This document shows, one piece after another, positions 37,909 through 47,043 of a stretch of DNA of 64,000 bases. The position numbers were made by a program, and so were the translations under genes. Each line of letters begins with the position of its first letter. The first letter of the stretch is position 1. Origin of the DNA: Rothia koreensis (GTDB taxonomy: Bacteria; Actinomycetota; Actinomycetes; Actinomycetales; Micrococcaceae); contig NZ_NOIQ01000003.1 of assembly GCF_004136575.1 (NCBI RefSeq), positions 1-64,000 of the forward strand, in the 5' to 3' direction. The notes under the pieces were generated by a model. It was not told where the DNA came from. It did no database searches and was given only the letters and a program-made list of their open reading frames with translations.

Positions 37909-38802
37909 TCATCCGTGTCGGAGGGAGGCGATCTCCGACCTCAGGTTGTTCCGCGCGACGCCCTCCCACTGGGCGCTGGCGACGTCCGTCAGGTAGATCC
38001 TGTCCTGATTCAGGAATCCCTCGAGGATCTCCGCCCGCGTGCGGCGGAAGACCTCTTCGGGAACGTGCGAGTACTCTCTGCGCACGGCGCTCGCGTACCT
38101 TCCGTACCGTCCGGGAGACGCCGCCAGAATGCCCAAGTCGGCATCGTGGAAAATTGGCCACAACGGATCGCGCCCGGCCGCCGTGTGGTCGATGGTGCCC
38201 AGAATCAGCCCGCGCACGCGATCAAGTGCCCCCGGATCCACAACGCCGGTCAAGTCTGCCGTGACAAGATCCGCGCTGTCCCGTTCATCCTCCTCGGGGC
38301 GACCCCTGTACACGGCGTCGTGGTACCAGGCCGCCAAGCGCAGGACGAGCCATGAATCGGAGTCCTCGGAGGATGCGGAACCGAGGCGATGTATGTTGTC
38401 GAGAACCTCCGCCAGGTGAACCGAGGTGTGATATTCGCGACCTGGTGAGTCCCAGCGGTCCAACAATTCCTGGCCGGTCTCGGGGGCGCCGGGCACGGTG
38501 GCCTTCCAACTCCGCAACAAGCGAGGGCGGATCTTTGCCGGACGCTCCTTCGCCGGAATGCGCAGGCCCGAGGCCGCCAGGCGCCGGGTCAGCTCGTGGG
38601 CCGTGACTCTCGTGGCGCCCGCGGCGACGGCGTCATCGATCAGGTGTCGCGGGACGTCGTAGTGGTCTTCGTCAAAAGCCTTGGGGCTGATGGGAGTCCT
38701 GCCGACCAGTTCGTGGAGTTCGTCCAGACTGGTGTCCGAGACGAGGTGGGAGAACATCGTGCCGTGGGCTGGCCACAGCGGAGGGTCAATCAGAACGGCC
38801 AT
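37909..38802 (-). CDS. DUF4031 domain fused to an HD-type predicted phosphohydrolase
   Basis: A 297-residue cytosolic protein with two parts. Residues 1 to about 85 match DUF4031 (AVLIDPPLWPAHGTMFSHLV, in family pattern, then YDVPRHLIDDA). From about 105 the protein resembles predicted metal-dependent HD-superfamily hydrolases, with HTSVHL, AAWYHDAVYRG carrying the His-Asp pair, TIDHTA and HDADLGILA. The substrate is unknown; related stand-alone HD proteins are thought to act on nucleotides or phosphoesters. The ATG at 38802 begins the DUF4031 domain; an upstream start would add ten residues. It is divergent from tRNA-Arg. Confidence 0.82.
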   Translation of the reverse strand: MAVLIDPPLWPAHGTMFSHLVSDTSLDELHELVGRTPISPKAFDEDHYDVPRHLIDDAVAAGATRVTAHELTRRLAASGLRIPAKERPAKIRPRLLRSWKATVPGAPETGQELLDRWDSPGREYHTSVHLAEVLDNIHRLGSASSEDSDSWLVLRLAAWYHDAVYRGRPEEDERDSADLVTADLTGVVDPGALDRVRGLILGTIDHTAAGRDPLWPIFHDADLGILAASPGRYGRYASAVRREYSHVPEEVFRRTRAEILEGFLNQDRIYLTDVASAQWEGVARNNLRSEIASLRHG

Positions 38803-38843
38803 GAACCCAGCATGGCACGGGAACCTGTACACTGGTGCGGTGC

Positions 38844-38916
38844 GCCCTCGTAGCTCAGGGGATAGAGCACGGCTCTCCTAAAGCCGGTGTCGGTGGTTCG
38901 AATCCACTCGAGGGCA
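38844..38916 (+). tRNA. tRNA-Arg (anticodon CCT)
   Basis: The acceptor arms GCCCTCG and CGAGGGC pair fully. The anticodon loop CTCCTAA gives CCT, and the T arm reads GGTTCGAATCC. CCA is not encoded. No integrase or attachment repeat is seen next to it. Confidence 0.93.
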
Positions 38917-39234
38917 CTCTCGCAATCCGTCACGTGGTCGGGCTCTTTCCCGATCGGTCGTGGCGGATTTGTTTTTGCTCCCGAGGCCCGTGCCGGCGGC
39001 AGGCCAACGAGCCGGAACGTCGAAACCCTGCCTCAGGGGTTCGGGCGGTTCCCATAGATGCTGCAGGCGTCGTGCACACGCCCCAACAAGCCGCCGGAAT
39101 GGTCCCCTTCGGCAGGGTTTCGATCCGTGGTTCTCTTGCTCATACTCGCGAGTACGAAAAGGACACTACTTGTTGGGGATGGCTTCCACAAGGTGTGACG
39201 TCGTCATCCTGTCCATCGCCCACGAATGCTCCGT
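38917..39234. other. Gene-free region between tRNA-Arg and the PadR gene
   Basis: I see no gene, no terminator hairpin with a T-run, and no repeat of note in these 318 bases. A frame open through it belongs to the PadR gene but has no supporting start site here. Confidence 0.5.
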
Positions 39235-39266
39235 TTGTGAAGCAATGTTTATTCCGCGTAGAATAA
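39235..39266 (+). promoter_or_regulatory. PadR gene promoter with overlapping palindrome
   Basis: TTGTGA at 39235-39240 and TAGAAT at 39259-39264 are spaced by 18 bases. The -10 box lies within a perfect inverted repeat TTATTC-N6-GAATAA at 39249-39266. A repressor bound there would block the promoter, the usual autoregulatory layout for PadR proteins. Confidence 0.6.
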
Positions 39267-39271
39267 TCCGA

Positions 39272-39889
39272 GTGGAACACGACTCTCAGCGGCGGATGAA
39301 ACTCACGCCATTGGCCGTGACGGTTCTGGGGCTACTCCGGGAACGTCCGATGCACCCGTACGAAATGGCCCAGATCCTCAAGAAGCGGGGAGACGACCAC
39401 CTCGTCAGGGTCAGCCCCGGAGCCCTGTACCACACGGTCGAGAAGCTCCAGGACCACGGACTGGTCAGAATCGACCGGGTGGAACAGACCAACAACAGGC
39501 CGGAACGAACCATCTACGCGGTCGAATCGGCCGGCGAACGCGCCGCCAGGGAATGGGTGGTCGCCGAGCTGTCCACGGTGCGCAGCGAATATCCCGTGTT
39601 TCCGGTAGCGCTTGCGGTGGCCCCCAAGCTGCCGTGGTCGGCCGTTCGGGCCGCCTTCCAACAACGGATCGCGGTGCTCCGAGATCAAGTGTCCGGCCGG
39701 GAATCCAGGCTGGACCGGGCACGAACAGAGGGCATCGACGAAATCCTCCTGCTCGAGGACACCTACGTGCTGGAACTCCAGGCGGCACAGATCAACCACA
39801 TGCAACGAACCATAGACCTGGTCGACAGCGGCGCCCTGACCTGGCCCGCGCAATCCGATCGGCCGGACGCCCCGAAAGAAGAAGCATGA
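39272..39889 (+). CDS. PadR-family transcriptional regulator
   Basis: A regulator of about 205 residues. The PadR winged helix has LTPLAVTVLGLLRERPMHPY, EMAQILKKRG and SPGALYHTVEKLQDHGLV, followed by a C-terminal helical dimer domain. PadR proteins sense phenolics or drugs and repress nearby transporters. The GTG at 39272 lies seven bases after a good -10 box, so the message would be leaderless; an ATG at 39296 begins the conserved part but has no spaced ribosome site. The stop overlaps the start of a drug-exporter gene (ATGA), so control of that pump is very likely. Confidence 0.9.
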   Translation: MEHDSQRRMKLTPLAVTVLGLLRERPMHPYEMAQILKKRGDDHLVRVSPGALYHTVEKLQDHGLVRIDRVEQTNNRPERTIYAVESAGERAAREWVVAELSTVRSEYPVFPVALAVAPKLPWSAVRAAFQQRIAVLRDQVSGRESRLDRARTEGIDEILLLEDTYVLELQAAQINHMQRTIDLVDSGALTWPAQSDRPDAPKEEA

Positions 39890-41493
39890 ACTCCGAATAC
39901 ACTCCGCGGCACAGCAGTGCCGCGACCGCGAAGGCCGGGTCGCCCACGGGCGAATCGGCCGACACCAGCACGCGCGCCCGGAAGGACCTCGACACCGCGC
40001 ACGAGAACAAGGCCCACGGCAAGGGCGAAGACAAACAGGCCTGGAGTGCCCTCTGGGCCATCGTCATCGGGTTCTTCATGATCCTGATCGACTCGACGAT
40101 CGTGTCCACGGCGATGCCGGCCATCATGAACCACTTCGACACCGGCATCAACAAGGTCGTGTGGGTCACCAGTGCGTATCTGCTCGCTTACGCCGTCCCG
40201 CTGCTGGTCACCGGCAGACTGGGTGACCGCATTGGACCGGGCCGCATGTATCTGGGAGGCTTGGCTCTCTTTACGGCGGCATCCCTCTGGTGCGGGCTCT
40301 CGGGAACCATTGAAATGCTCATTGTCGCCCGCGTGTTCCAGGGGCTCGGCGCCGCCGTCATGACTCCGCAAACGATGGCGATCATCACCCGACTCTTCCC
40401 GGCGGAGCGCCGGGGGCCTGCGATGGGTGTCTGGGGTGCGACCGCCGGCGTCGCGAGCCTCCTCGGGCCGATTCTGGGCGGCCTCCTGGTCGACGGCCTC
40501 GGCTGGGAATGGATCTTCTTCGTCAACATTCCGGTCGGCATCTTCGCGTTCGTGCGGGCCTGGCAGAAGATCCCCAAACTGGAGATCCACGCCCACCGCA
40601 TGGACTACGTGGGCGTGGTCCTGAGCGCGATCGCCATGTTCCTCATTGTCTACGGAATCCAAGAGGGCCATGGGCACGATTGGGGCGCCGTCTGGGGCCC
40701 GATCACCGTGCCGGAATTGATCATCGCCGGAGTCGTGATCTTCGCCCTGTTCATCGTGTGGCAGCGGGTGACCAGTACGGAGCCGCTGATTCCCCTGGGG
40801 CTCTTCCGCGACAGGAATTTCTCGCTGGGCAACGCGGCCATCGGCATGGTCGGGCTCATGATCGTCTCGTTCGTGCTGCCTCTCATGCTGTACTTCCAGC
40901 TGGTCTGTGGCATGTCGCCCACGGAGGCGGCCCTGATGATTGCCCCGATGGCGATTGTCTCGGGTGCGCTGGCTCCTGTGGTCGGCGGCCTCATCACGGC
41001 GGCCAGGGCTCCGTTCATCGCCGTCTTCGGGCTGCTGATGAACGTCCTGGGGCTCGTGGGCTACTGGTTCTTCATGTCCCCGGACGCCTCGATCTGGGTC
41101 CTGTTGATTCCTTCGTTCGTGATGGGTATCGGCGGTGCCTGCATGTGGTCTCCCATTTCGATCACGACGACGCGCGACCTCGCCCCGAAGCAGGCCGGAG
41201 CGGGATCCGGCGTCTTCAACACCACGCGTCAGGTGGGCGCGGTGCTCGGGTCCTCGCTGATCGCGATGATGATGGAGAACCGCATCGCGGCCCATCTCCC
41301 GCAGATGGCCGGTCAGTCGGCCCAAGGCGGAGAGGCGGCGGCGGGCAGCTCGCAACTGCCGGACATGCTGCGCGACGGGTACACCACGGCGATGGGGGAG
41401 AGCATTCTCCTGCCGGCCGCGGCCGTCCTCGTGGGCGCCGTGGTCGCGGCGTTCTTCCGGCCGCGGGCCAAAGGAGCTCGGCGGGTTTCGTAG
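39886..41493 (+). CDS. MFS drug exporter, DHA2 family (EmrB/QacA type)
   Basis: A 535-residue protein with about 14 membrane helices after a polar 45-residue N-terminus. Motifs of proton-driven DHA2 pumps are visible: ILIDSTIVSTAMPAI in helix 1, VTGRLGDRIGPGRMYLGGL (motif A), and WGATAGVASLLGPILGGLL (motif C, the antiporter signature). Likely exports hydrophobic drugs or organic cations. It is the second gene of a PadR operon with a four-base overlap and should be induced when the repressor binds its ligand. Confidence 0.9.
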   Translation: MNSEYTPRHSSAATAKAGSPTGESADTSTRARKDLDTAHENKAHGKGEDKQAWSALWAIVIGFFMILIDSTIVSTAMPAIMNHFDTGINKVVWVTSAYLLAYAVPLLVTGRLGDRIGPGRMYLGGLALFTAASLWCGLSGTIEMLIVARVFQGLGAAVMTPQTMAIITRLFPAERRGPAMGVWGATAGVASLLGPILGGLLVDGLGWEWIFFVNIPVGIFAFVRAWQKIPKLEIHAHRMDYVGVVLSAIAMFLIVYGIQEGHGHDWGAVWGPITVPELIIAGVVIFALFIVWQRVTSTEPLIPLGLFRDRNFSLGNAAIGMVGLMIVSFVLPLMLYFQLVCGMSPTEAALMIAPMAIVSGALAPVVGGLITAARAPFIAVFGLLMNVLGLVGYWFFMSPDASIWVLLIPSFVMGIGGACMWSPISITTTRDLAPKQAGAGSGVFNTTRQVGAVLGSSLIAMMMENRIAAHLPQMAGQSAQGGEAAAGSSQLPDMLRDGYTTAMGESILLPAAAVLVGAVVAAFFRPRAKGARRVS

Positions 41494-41815
41494 GAACACG
41501 TCCGGAGGGTATGTCGCCCCCCACCTTCACCTCTTCTTGCAATTCAGGAAAAGCAGGTGTCGGCTGTGGTGTCTGTGCGAATGCTTCCGCCTTGGTCCGA
41601 TACAGGGGGGATGGAGGGCTGTAATGTAGGTTCATGCGGAGCGGCAGTGTGCAGAGCCTCTGGCGCTCAAGGCGAATGCCTTGGTGTTCCTTTTGGACTG
41701 GGGAAGAGCCCGTCCATGATGAACCTTTCTCAGCGGTTGCTGAGGTGAAGTTCCACCCGGAGGAATCATAAATAACTTTGGTCTGGGAAAGAGTAAGAGA
41801 GAGGGGTGGAGAGGC
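41494..41815. other. Gene-free region upstream of the cas operon
   Basis: No gene, tRNA or terminator with a T-run is evident here. The sequence becomes less GC-rich toward the cas genes, which may mark the edge of an acquired segment. Confidence 0.45.
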
Positions 41816-41844
41816 TTGACTCGTCATAGGGGTCGGTCTATGTT
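41816..41844 (+). promoter_or_regulatory. cas operon promoter
   Basis: TTGACT at 41816-41821 and TATGTT at 41839-41844 are spaced by exactly 17 bases. Transcription would start near 41851, 33 bases before the cas3 start codon. Confidence 0.65.
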
Positions 41845-41883
41845 GTGAAGTATTGCACTGAACGCGGCAGATAGGGGAGCTAG

Positions 41884-44784
41884 TTGGGGCGCGACAATCT
41901 GCTGCCGCTGATGTGGGCCAAGACGAACTATCCCGGGCCTGGTGAGCCTCTCGAGTATCTTAAACTGACTGACCACGCGCTTGACTCGGTGCATGCGGCT
42001 GAGGTTCTTTGGGATTCCCGACCCGTTGCTGTGCGCCATCGCCTTGCTGATCTCATGCATCTGTCAGTCGACGAAGTGCGACGGGTGTTAGTTTTCTTGG
42101 CCGGAGCGCACGACGTCGGCAAGTGCTCGCGAGCTTTCTCCGTCAAGAATTCCGAGCTCTGGGCACCTATCGAAGCTGCGCTGGAGGGCTCGTCTCCCAC
42201 TGATGATCTGGACCAGCCTCATGCCTTCCACTCTGCTCTGGCCCTGGTCCGATGGTTCAGGAGCCGTCCGGACCTGGATATCCCTCCGTCTCTTCAATTC
42301 GATCTTGCCGCTGTTCCTGGTGGCCACCACGGGGTCTATCAACGAAAGACAGATTTGTCTTTCCCTCTGGAGCTGGTGGGGGAGGCGGAGGGGGAGGACC
42401 CGTGGTTTGCCGCCCAATCGGCACTTCTTGATCTTATTGCTGAGCGGACGGGCGCTATTTCTGCGCTCAACGCTCTGAAAGTACCGTTTCTCGGCAATAT
42501 TGTCGTTTCTCTCCTGACTGGCCTGGTCATTCAAGCCGACTGGACTGCCAGCAACTCTTTCTACTATCCCCTAGGGCCGGTCTCTGGGGAGGGTCGACCG
42601 GCACGTGAACATCGTGCGGCCTCCCTGACCAATCGTCAGGCCGCCCCTAGATTCACCGATCCAAGCCTTGCAATGACGGCGGATCACTTTATCTCCAGCA
42701 GATTTGCTCGGTCCCGATCGTTTTCAGCCAATCCGTATCAGCGTCAGGCTTGGGACATCGCGTGTGGACTGTCGGATCCTGCGGGGTTGCTTCTGGTCGA
42801 GGCGCCCACCGGTCAGGGCAAAACTGAGCTGGCTCTCACTTACGCTGAGGTTCTCGCTGCTCGGTTCGGCTACGAAGGGCTGGCCTTCCTACTTCCCACC
42901 ACGGCAACCGCCGACGGTGTCCTCGGTCGTATTCGGGGATGGTTGGAAAGAGCTCTTCCGCGGGACCAGGTTGCCTCTATGGGGCTGGCCCACGGCCGTG
43001 CCGAACTCAACGAATTTTTCACTGAGCTCCCCTCACGCCCACATGCGCCGATCGATGACCTGGACGCTCCATCGGAGCGGGTCTATGCCGATGCATCTTG
43101 TGCGCGCCGAAAGTTGCGCCTGAATTCGCACGTAGTCGTTGGCACCATCGATCAGCTGCTATTCGCGGGCCTGGATTCCAAACACGTCAGTATTCGCCAT
43201 GAGGGACTGGCTGGGAAAGTCGTGATTATCGACGAGGTCCACGCCACGACTCCTTACATGCGGGTGTTTCTCAGTGCCGCGTTGCGTTGGCTCTCGGCGT
43301 TACGTGTACCGGTGGTCGTCATGACTGCTACCTTGCCGCCCGCGGCTCGTGAAGACATCGTCAGTGCCTATCGTGAGCCACTCGGGTGGCGTGAACGGGA
43401 CCGGCTTCAGCAGCGTGGAAATCCCCTGGCCTCGTCGGCCGCGGGAACTGATGTGTTTTCTGATGATTATCCCCGCCTGTGCTATATCTCCCCGGAGGAT
43501 CCTACTCAGGACCTGGCCATTCCCGTCCCACTGGACCAGACCCCAACTGAACTCACAGTGAGTGTCATCGAGGACAGCGACGCGGAATTGGCCGCTCGCC
43601 TGGACGAAGGAACTCGCGACGGCGGATGTGTGGCGGTCATATGCAACACGATTCGACGCGCCCAGGAACTCTATAGAGAAGTCAGCAAGCGCGTCGGCGG
43701 GGGAGTCGTCCTCCTGCATTCACAGTTCACCGCAGCAGACCGTGCCTCGCGGGAACGTGCACTTCTGAGACAACTTGGTCCTGCAGATTCCCCGGAAGTC
43801 ACTCGTCCGCATCGTCTGATCGTGATCGGAACGTCAGTCTTGGAGCAATCCCTCGACATCGACGTAGACCTGCTAGTCACCGACCTGGCTCCGATGGATC
43901 TCCTCATTCAGCGTTGTGGCAGGCTCCACAGGCACCCCGGAAGAGTGCGCCCCAGGGGCCTCGACAGTCCGCGGGTACTCATCCGAGGGGTTTCATTCCT
44001 TGCGGGGAGTCCAGTTTTGGACCAGGCCGTTGCCTCGATCCATCCGAAAAGTATCCTCTATGAAACCTTGGCTGCCATCACCCACGTAGGGAGTCCGCAA
44101 CAGGGAACCCTCCGGCTGCCCCACGAAGCCAGTCACCTGGTGCGTCAGGTCTATCTCGAACGACCCGCCAAAGAACGAGGATGGAATCTGGACTTGGATT
44201 CGCTTCGCGATGAAGAAGGGCGGGAAGTCAATGCGAGATGCGCCATCGCAAGATCCGCTTGTCTGCGTTCGCCGGCCTATGCCGAGTTCGAGGGTGCGCT
44301 GCCCGGTGTGGGTTCGCGTGAGGACCTCATGCGTCGCAACAACTGGACAGAACCGGAAGCCTTTGATGCCGCTCGAGTCCGTGACGCAGAGGACTCCTTC
44401 GAAGTGATCCTGGTGCGGGACGATGATGGCGCTGTATCCGCGGCCAGCCCGAACAGCCCGCTGAACGATGTACGGCTGACTGATCTGGCAGTGCTGACTG
44501 CTATGCAAGCCCAGGAGTTCCTCATGCAACGTATCCGGTTACCCCGACGTCTCATTACGGCTGGAACGTACTCCGCGGAGGCTCGGGAGGCGCGGACTCT
44601 GGCGGTCCTGGACGAGCTCGAAGCTCAAAAGGTTGACCTGTTCCAGCAGCACCGTTTGCTCGCTGGCGAGCTGGTACTACGTCTCGACTCAGACCTGAAA
44701 ACGAAGCTCGGCGGAAAAACTCTCGAGTATTCGTCGGAATTCGGTTTGATGCTTCACAACTGTTCAGGAGGCAGCGATGGCTGA
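41884..44784 (+). CDS. cas3: Cas3 helicase-nuclease (type I-E)
   Basis: The effector nuclease of type I CRISPR: unwinds and degrades target DNA once Cascade is bound. The 966-residue protein has an N-terminal HD nuclease domain with His76-Asp77 in LAGAHDVGKCSRAF and a further metal-site segment GGHHG, then an SF2 helicase with Walker A EAPTGQGKTEL at about 306, DEVH at 450-453, the TATLP motif III, and the QRCGRLHRH motif VI. The start is TTG with GGGGAG about six bases upstream. It is the first gene of the cas operon and overlaps cse1 by eight bases. Confidence 0.95.
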   Translation: MGRDNLLPLMWAKTNYPGPGEPLEYLKLTDHALDSVHAAEVLWDSRPVAVRHRLADLMHLSVDEVRRVLVFLAGAHDVGKCSRAFSVKNSELWAPIEAALEGSSPTDDLDQPHAFHSALALVRWFRSRPDLDIPPSLQFDLAAVPGGHHGVYQRKTDLSFPLELVGEAEGEDPWFAAQSALLDLIAERTGAISALNALKVPFLGNIVVSLLTGLVIQADWTASNSFYYPLGPVSGEGRPAREHRAASLTNRQAAPRFTDPSLAMTADHFISSRFARSRSFSANPYQRQAWDIACGLSDPAGLLLVEAPTGQGKTELALTYAEVLAARFGYEGLAFLLPTTATADGVLGRIRGWLERALPRDQVASMGLAHGRAELNEFFTELPSRPHAPIDDLDAPSERVYADASCARRKLRLNSHVVVGTIDQLLFAGLDSKHVSIRHEGLAGKVVIIDEVHATTPYMRVFLSAALRWLSALRVPVVVMTATLPPAAREDIVSAYREPLGWRERDRLQQRGNPLASSAAGTDVFSDDYPRLCYISPEDPTQDLAIPVPLDQTPTELTVSVIEDSDAELAARLDEGTRDGGCVAVICNTIRRAQELYREVSKRVGGGVVLLHSQFTAADRASRERALLRQLGPADSPEVTRPHRLIVIGTSVLEQSLDIDVDLLVTDLAPMDLLIQRCGRLHRHPGRVRPRGLDSPRVLIRGVSFLAGSPVLDQAVASIHPKSILYETLAAITHVGSPQQGTLRLPHEASHLVRQVYLERPAKERGWNLDLDSLRDEEGREVNARCAIARSACLRSPAYAEFEGALPGVGSREDLMRRNNWTEPEAFDAARVRDAEDSFEVILVRDDDGAVSAASPNSPLNDVRLTDLAVLTAMQAQEFLMQRIRLPRRLITAGTYSAEAREARTLAVLDELEAQKVDLFQQHRLLAGELVLRLDSDLKTKLGGKTLEYSSEFGLMLHNCSGGSDG

Positions 44785-46426
44785 CCAGTCACGACCATCA
44801 TTCGACCTGTGGTCCCAAGCTTGGATCCCCGTCAAATTAGGCCAAAACTCACTTTTGGTATCCATTCAGGACTTCTTCGACCGGGCCGGCGAGCTGGCCT
44901 ACTTTGAGGGAGAGGTGCCGACCATGCCGCTTGCCATTCAGCGGATTCTGTCCACGGTTCTGAGGCAGGCCGTCGAGCCCAGACAGGGCGAGAACGGCCA
45001 CCAGGTATGGGCCAGAATTTGGAAGGAAGGCCGATTCCCGACGGACGAAATCAGGTCCTACGGGCAGGCATACTCCGGCCGGTTCGATCTTTTCCACCCC
45101 GAAAGGCCCTTTTTGCAGGCTCCCGGATTGGCGACGGTCAAGAACGAATACCTTAAACCTGCCGCTCTGCTCTCCACAGTGCCTCGTGGTAGTTCGCAAT
45201 TCACTTCGCGAGCGGGAGAGCAGACAGACACAATGAGCCCTGCGGAGGCTGCCCAATGGGTTATACATGCGATGGGGTTCGATGTGGCGGGTATTAAGCC
45301 GGGTGCCCTCGGCGACGACCGCGCGAAGGGAGGAAAGGGTTACGGCATCGGCACGGGCTGGCTGGGGAGGCTCGGTGCCTTTCGTCTGGTTGGCAAGGAT
45401 CTATTTGAAACACTCATGTTCAATACCCGGTTTCAAGGGTACGACGACGCTGTACAGGATATGGCGTTGTGGGAGCGCGATGATGTCTTGACCGGCGCGG
45501 TGTCAAGGCCTGAGAACAGTCAGCCGAGGGGAGATGCGGATCTCTATACCTGGCCTTCTCGCCGCATCCGCCTCCATTTCACTGGCACCGGGGAGGTTGA
45601 CGGAGTGCTGATCACTCAGGGGGACCGACTTCTCGCCTATGGTCAGGAAAGGACGGAGCCCGCGTCGTTCTGGAGGAACAGTCCTGCACAAGCTAAAGCG
45701 CTAGGGACCTCGAACGCAGTATTCATGCCACGGTCTCACGACCCAAATCGGGCCGCTTGGCAGCGCATCGATTCTGTTCTTGCTCATCCTGGGACCGTTC
45801 CCCTTAAGGGGCAGGAAAAAGTTGTTATGCCGCTGCTTATCAGCCAATTGCGAGAACTAATCGCTAATGGGGTGCTTTCGTCGGACACGAAGGTTCTGGT
45901 CGAAACCGTGGGTTTGGTTTATGGAACACAGGACTCTGTGGTAACGGATATGTACTCCGATCGCGTTTCCTTCGCTTCGCGGCTCCTCCTTCCCCCGAGT
46001 ATCAGGGCTCGTGCACGGGTGGTCGATATCGCTCGGCTGACGGACGAGATGGCTCACCAGGTGGCTTACAGAGTCAAGGACGCGCGCGAAGCGGCAGGAG
46101 CTTCCGGAGAGAATACGTCAGCGACCGTGCTCAGCAGGCTGTACTTCGATATTGATCCTGCATTTCGAAGATGGCTGAACGATCTGGACGTCGATCGGGT
46201 GGACGAACACATCGAAAACTGGTGCTCGACTCTGTTCGACCTGCTGATGACAACGGCCAAGGCTGAGATGCTTCGCCTCGGGCCGCGTGCACTCGTGGGG
46301 CGTTCAGGCGCCGAAACTGCGCGAGGCACGAGCGCATTGTCTGCTTTCAATGCTCTCGTCTCCACGTTGCGCAAAAGACTCAAACCTATACCTGCGGACA
46401 CTCCGCGAGAAGGAGCCCACTCATGA
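44777..46426 (+). CDS. cse1: Cascade large subunit Cse1/CasA (Cas8e)
   Basis: The large subunit of the type I-E Cascade, which reads the PAM and recruits Cas3. The 549-residue protein shows the family's N-terminal segment FDLWSQAWIPVKLGQ and SIQDFFDRAGELAYFEGEVPTM cited in part, then GRFDLFHPERPFLQAP and a C-terminal four-helix bundle region. Size is close to the family (about 500-560). The start overlaps the end of cas3. Confidence 0.93.
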   Translation: MADQSRPSFDLWSQAWIPVKLGQNSLLVSIQDFFDRAGELAYFEGEVPTMPLAIQRILSTVLRQAVEPRQGENGHQVWARIWKEGRFPTDEIRSYGQAYSGRFDLFHPERPFLQAPGLATVKNEYLKPAALLSTVPRGSSQFTSRAGEQTDTMSPAEAAQWVIHAMGFDVAGIKPGALGDDRAKGGKGYGIGTGWLGRLGAFRLVGKDLFETLMFNTRFQGYDDAVQDMALWERDDVLTGAVSRPENSQPRGDADLYTWPSRRIRLHFTGTGEVDGVLITQGDRLLAYGQERTEPASFWRNSPAQAKALGTSNAVFMPRSHDPNRAAWQRIDSVLAHPGTVPLKGQEKVVMPLLISQLRELIANGVLSSDTKVLVETVGLVYGTQDSVVTDMYSDRVSFASRLLLPPSIRARARVVDIARLTDEMAHQVAYRVKDAREAAGASGENTSATVLSRLYFDIDPAFRRWLNDLDVDRVDEHIENWCSTLFDLLMTTAKAEMLRLGPRALVGRSGAETARGTSALSAFNALVSTLRKRLKPIPADTPREGAHS

Positions 46427-47043
46427 ACGAACGGCATACCGGTATGAAGCCGAGAGAGTTTGTTCGATCTCGTATCAGGGGACTCGTAGCGGCCACAGAG
46501 GCGGGCCGCACCGATGTGCCGGCTCGTCTAGCTGCATTGAGACGGGGCGTGGGCAAGATGCCGGGCACAGATCCGTCCATCTGGGAAGTCACGCTGGAGG
46601 GGTTGGACGTTCCGGTCTCCCGGGCCAACTCCTCGCCGACCGCCGAAGAGTGGGCTGCGCACCTCGCGCTGACCAGTTTTGCCCTTCATCAGCAGTCGAT
46701 CTCCGAGCCCATGCAACGTTCTGAGCGAACCTTCGGAGAGGCGATCCGGCTCCTCGAGGCGGCACGCGGTGAGAACGGCGGTGGGGTGCGGCGACGTTTA
46801 GACGCCCTTGTCACGGCAAGTTCGGGAGCCGAATTTCAACATCACCTGGGCGCCCTCATTCGTATGTTGCGTGCAGAACGGATCGGATTCGACTACCCGC
46901 GGTTCGCCGCGGAAATTACCCGTTTCCTCAATCCCCGGACCCGTTCCCGGGCCCAGCTGGAATGGGCCAGGCAGTATTCACGTACTACTTTGGCCCCGGT
47001 CCTCGCAGGTAATTCCACTACCACCGATCAGGAGCAATCATGA
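46423..47043 (+). CDS. cse2: Cascade small subunit Cse2/CasB
   Basis: The small helical subunit of type I-E Cascade, present in two copies per complex, which stabilises the displaced strand. The 206-residue product is helical, with the C-terminal segment GFDYPRFAAEITRFLNPRTR that is typical of the family. It is held in the operon by four-base overlaps (ATGA) on both sides. Length fits the actinomycete branch. Confidence 0.9.
   Translation: MNERHTGMKPREFVRSRIRGLVAATEAGRTDVPARLAALRRGVGKMPGTDPSIWEVTLEGLDVPVSRANSSPTAEEWAAHLALTSFALHQQSISEPMQRSERTFGEAIRLLEAARGENGGGVRRRLDALVTASSGAEFQHHLGALIRMLRAERIGFDYPRFAAEITRFLNPRTRSRAQLEWARQYSRTTLAPVLAGNSTTTDQEQS

Noticed and set aside
38844-38916. tRNA-Arg as an integration site for a mobile element
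   Set aside because: No integrase, no repeat of the tRNA 3' end and no composition change is seen on either side.
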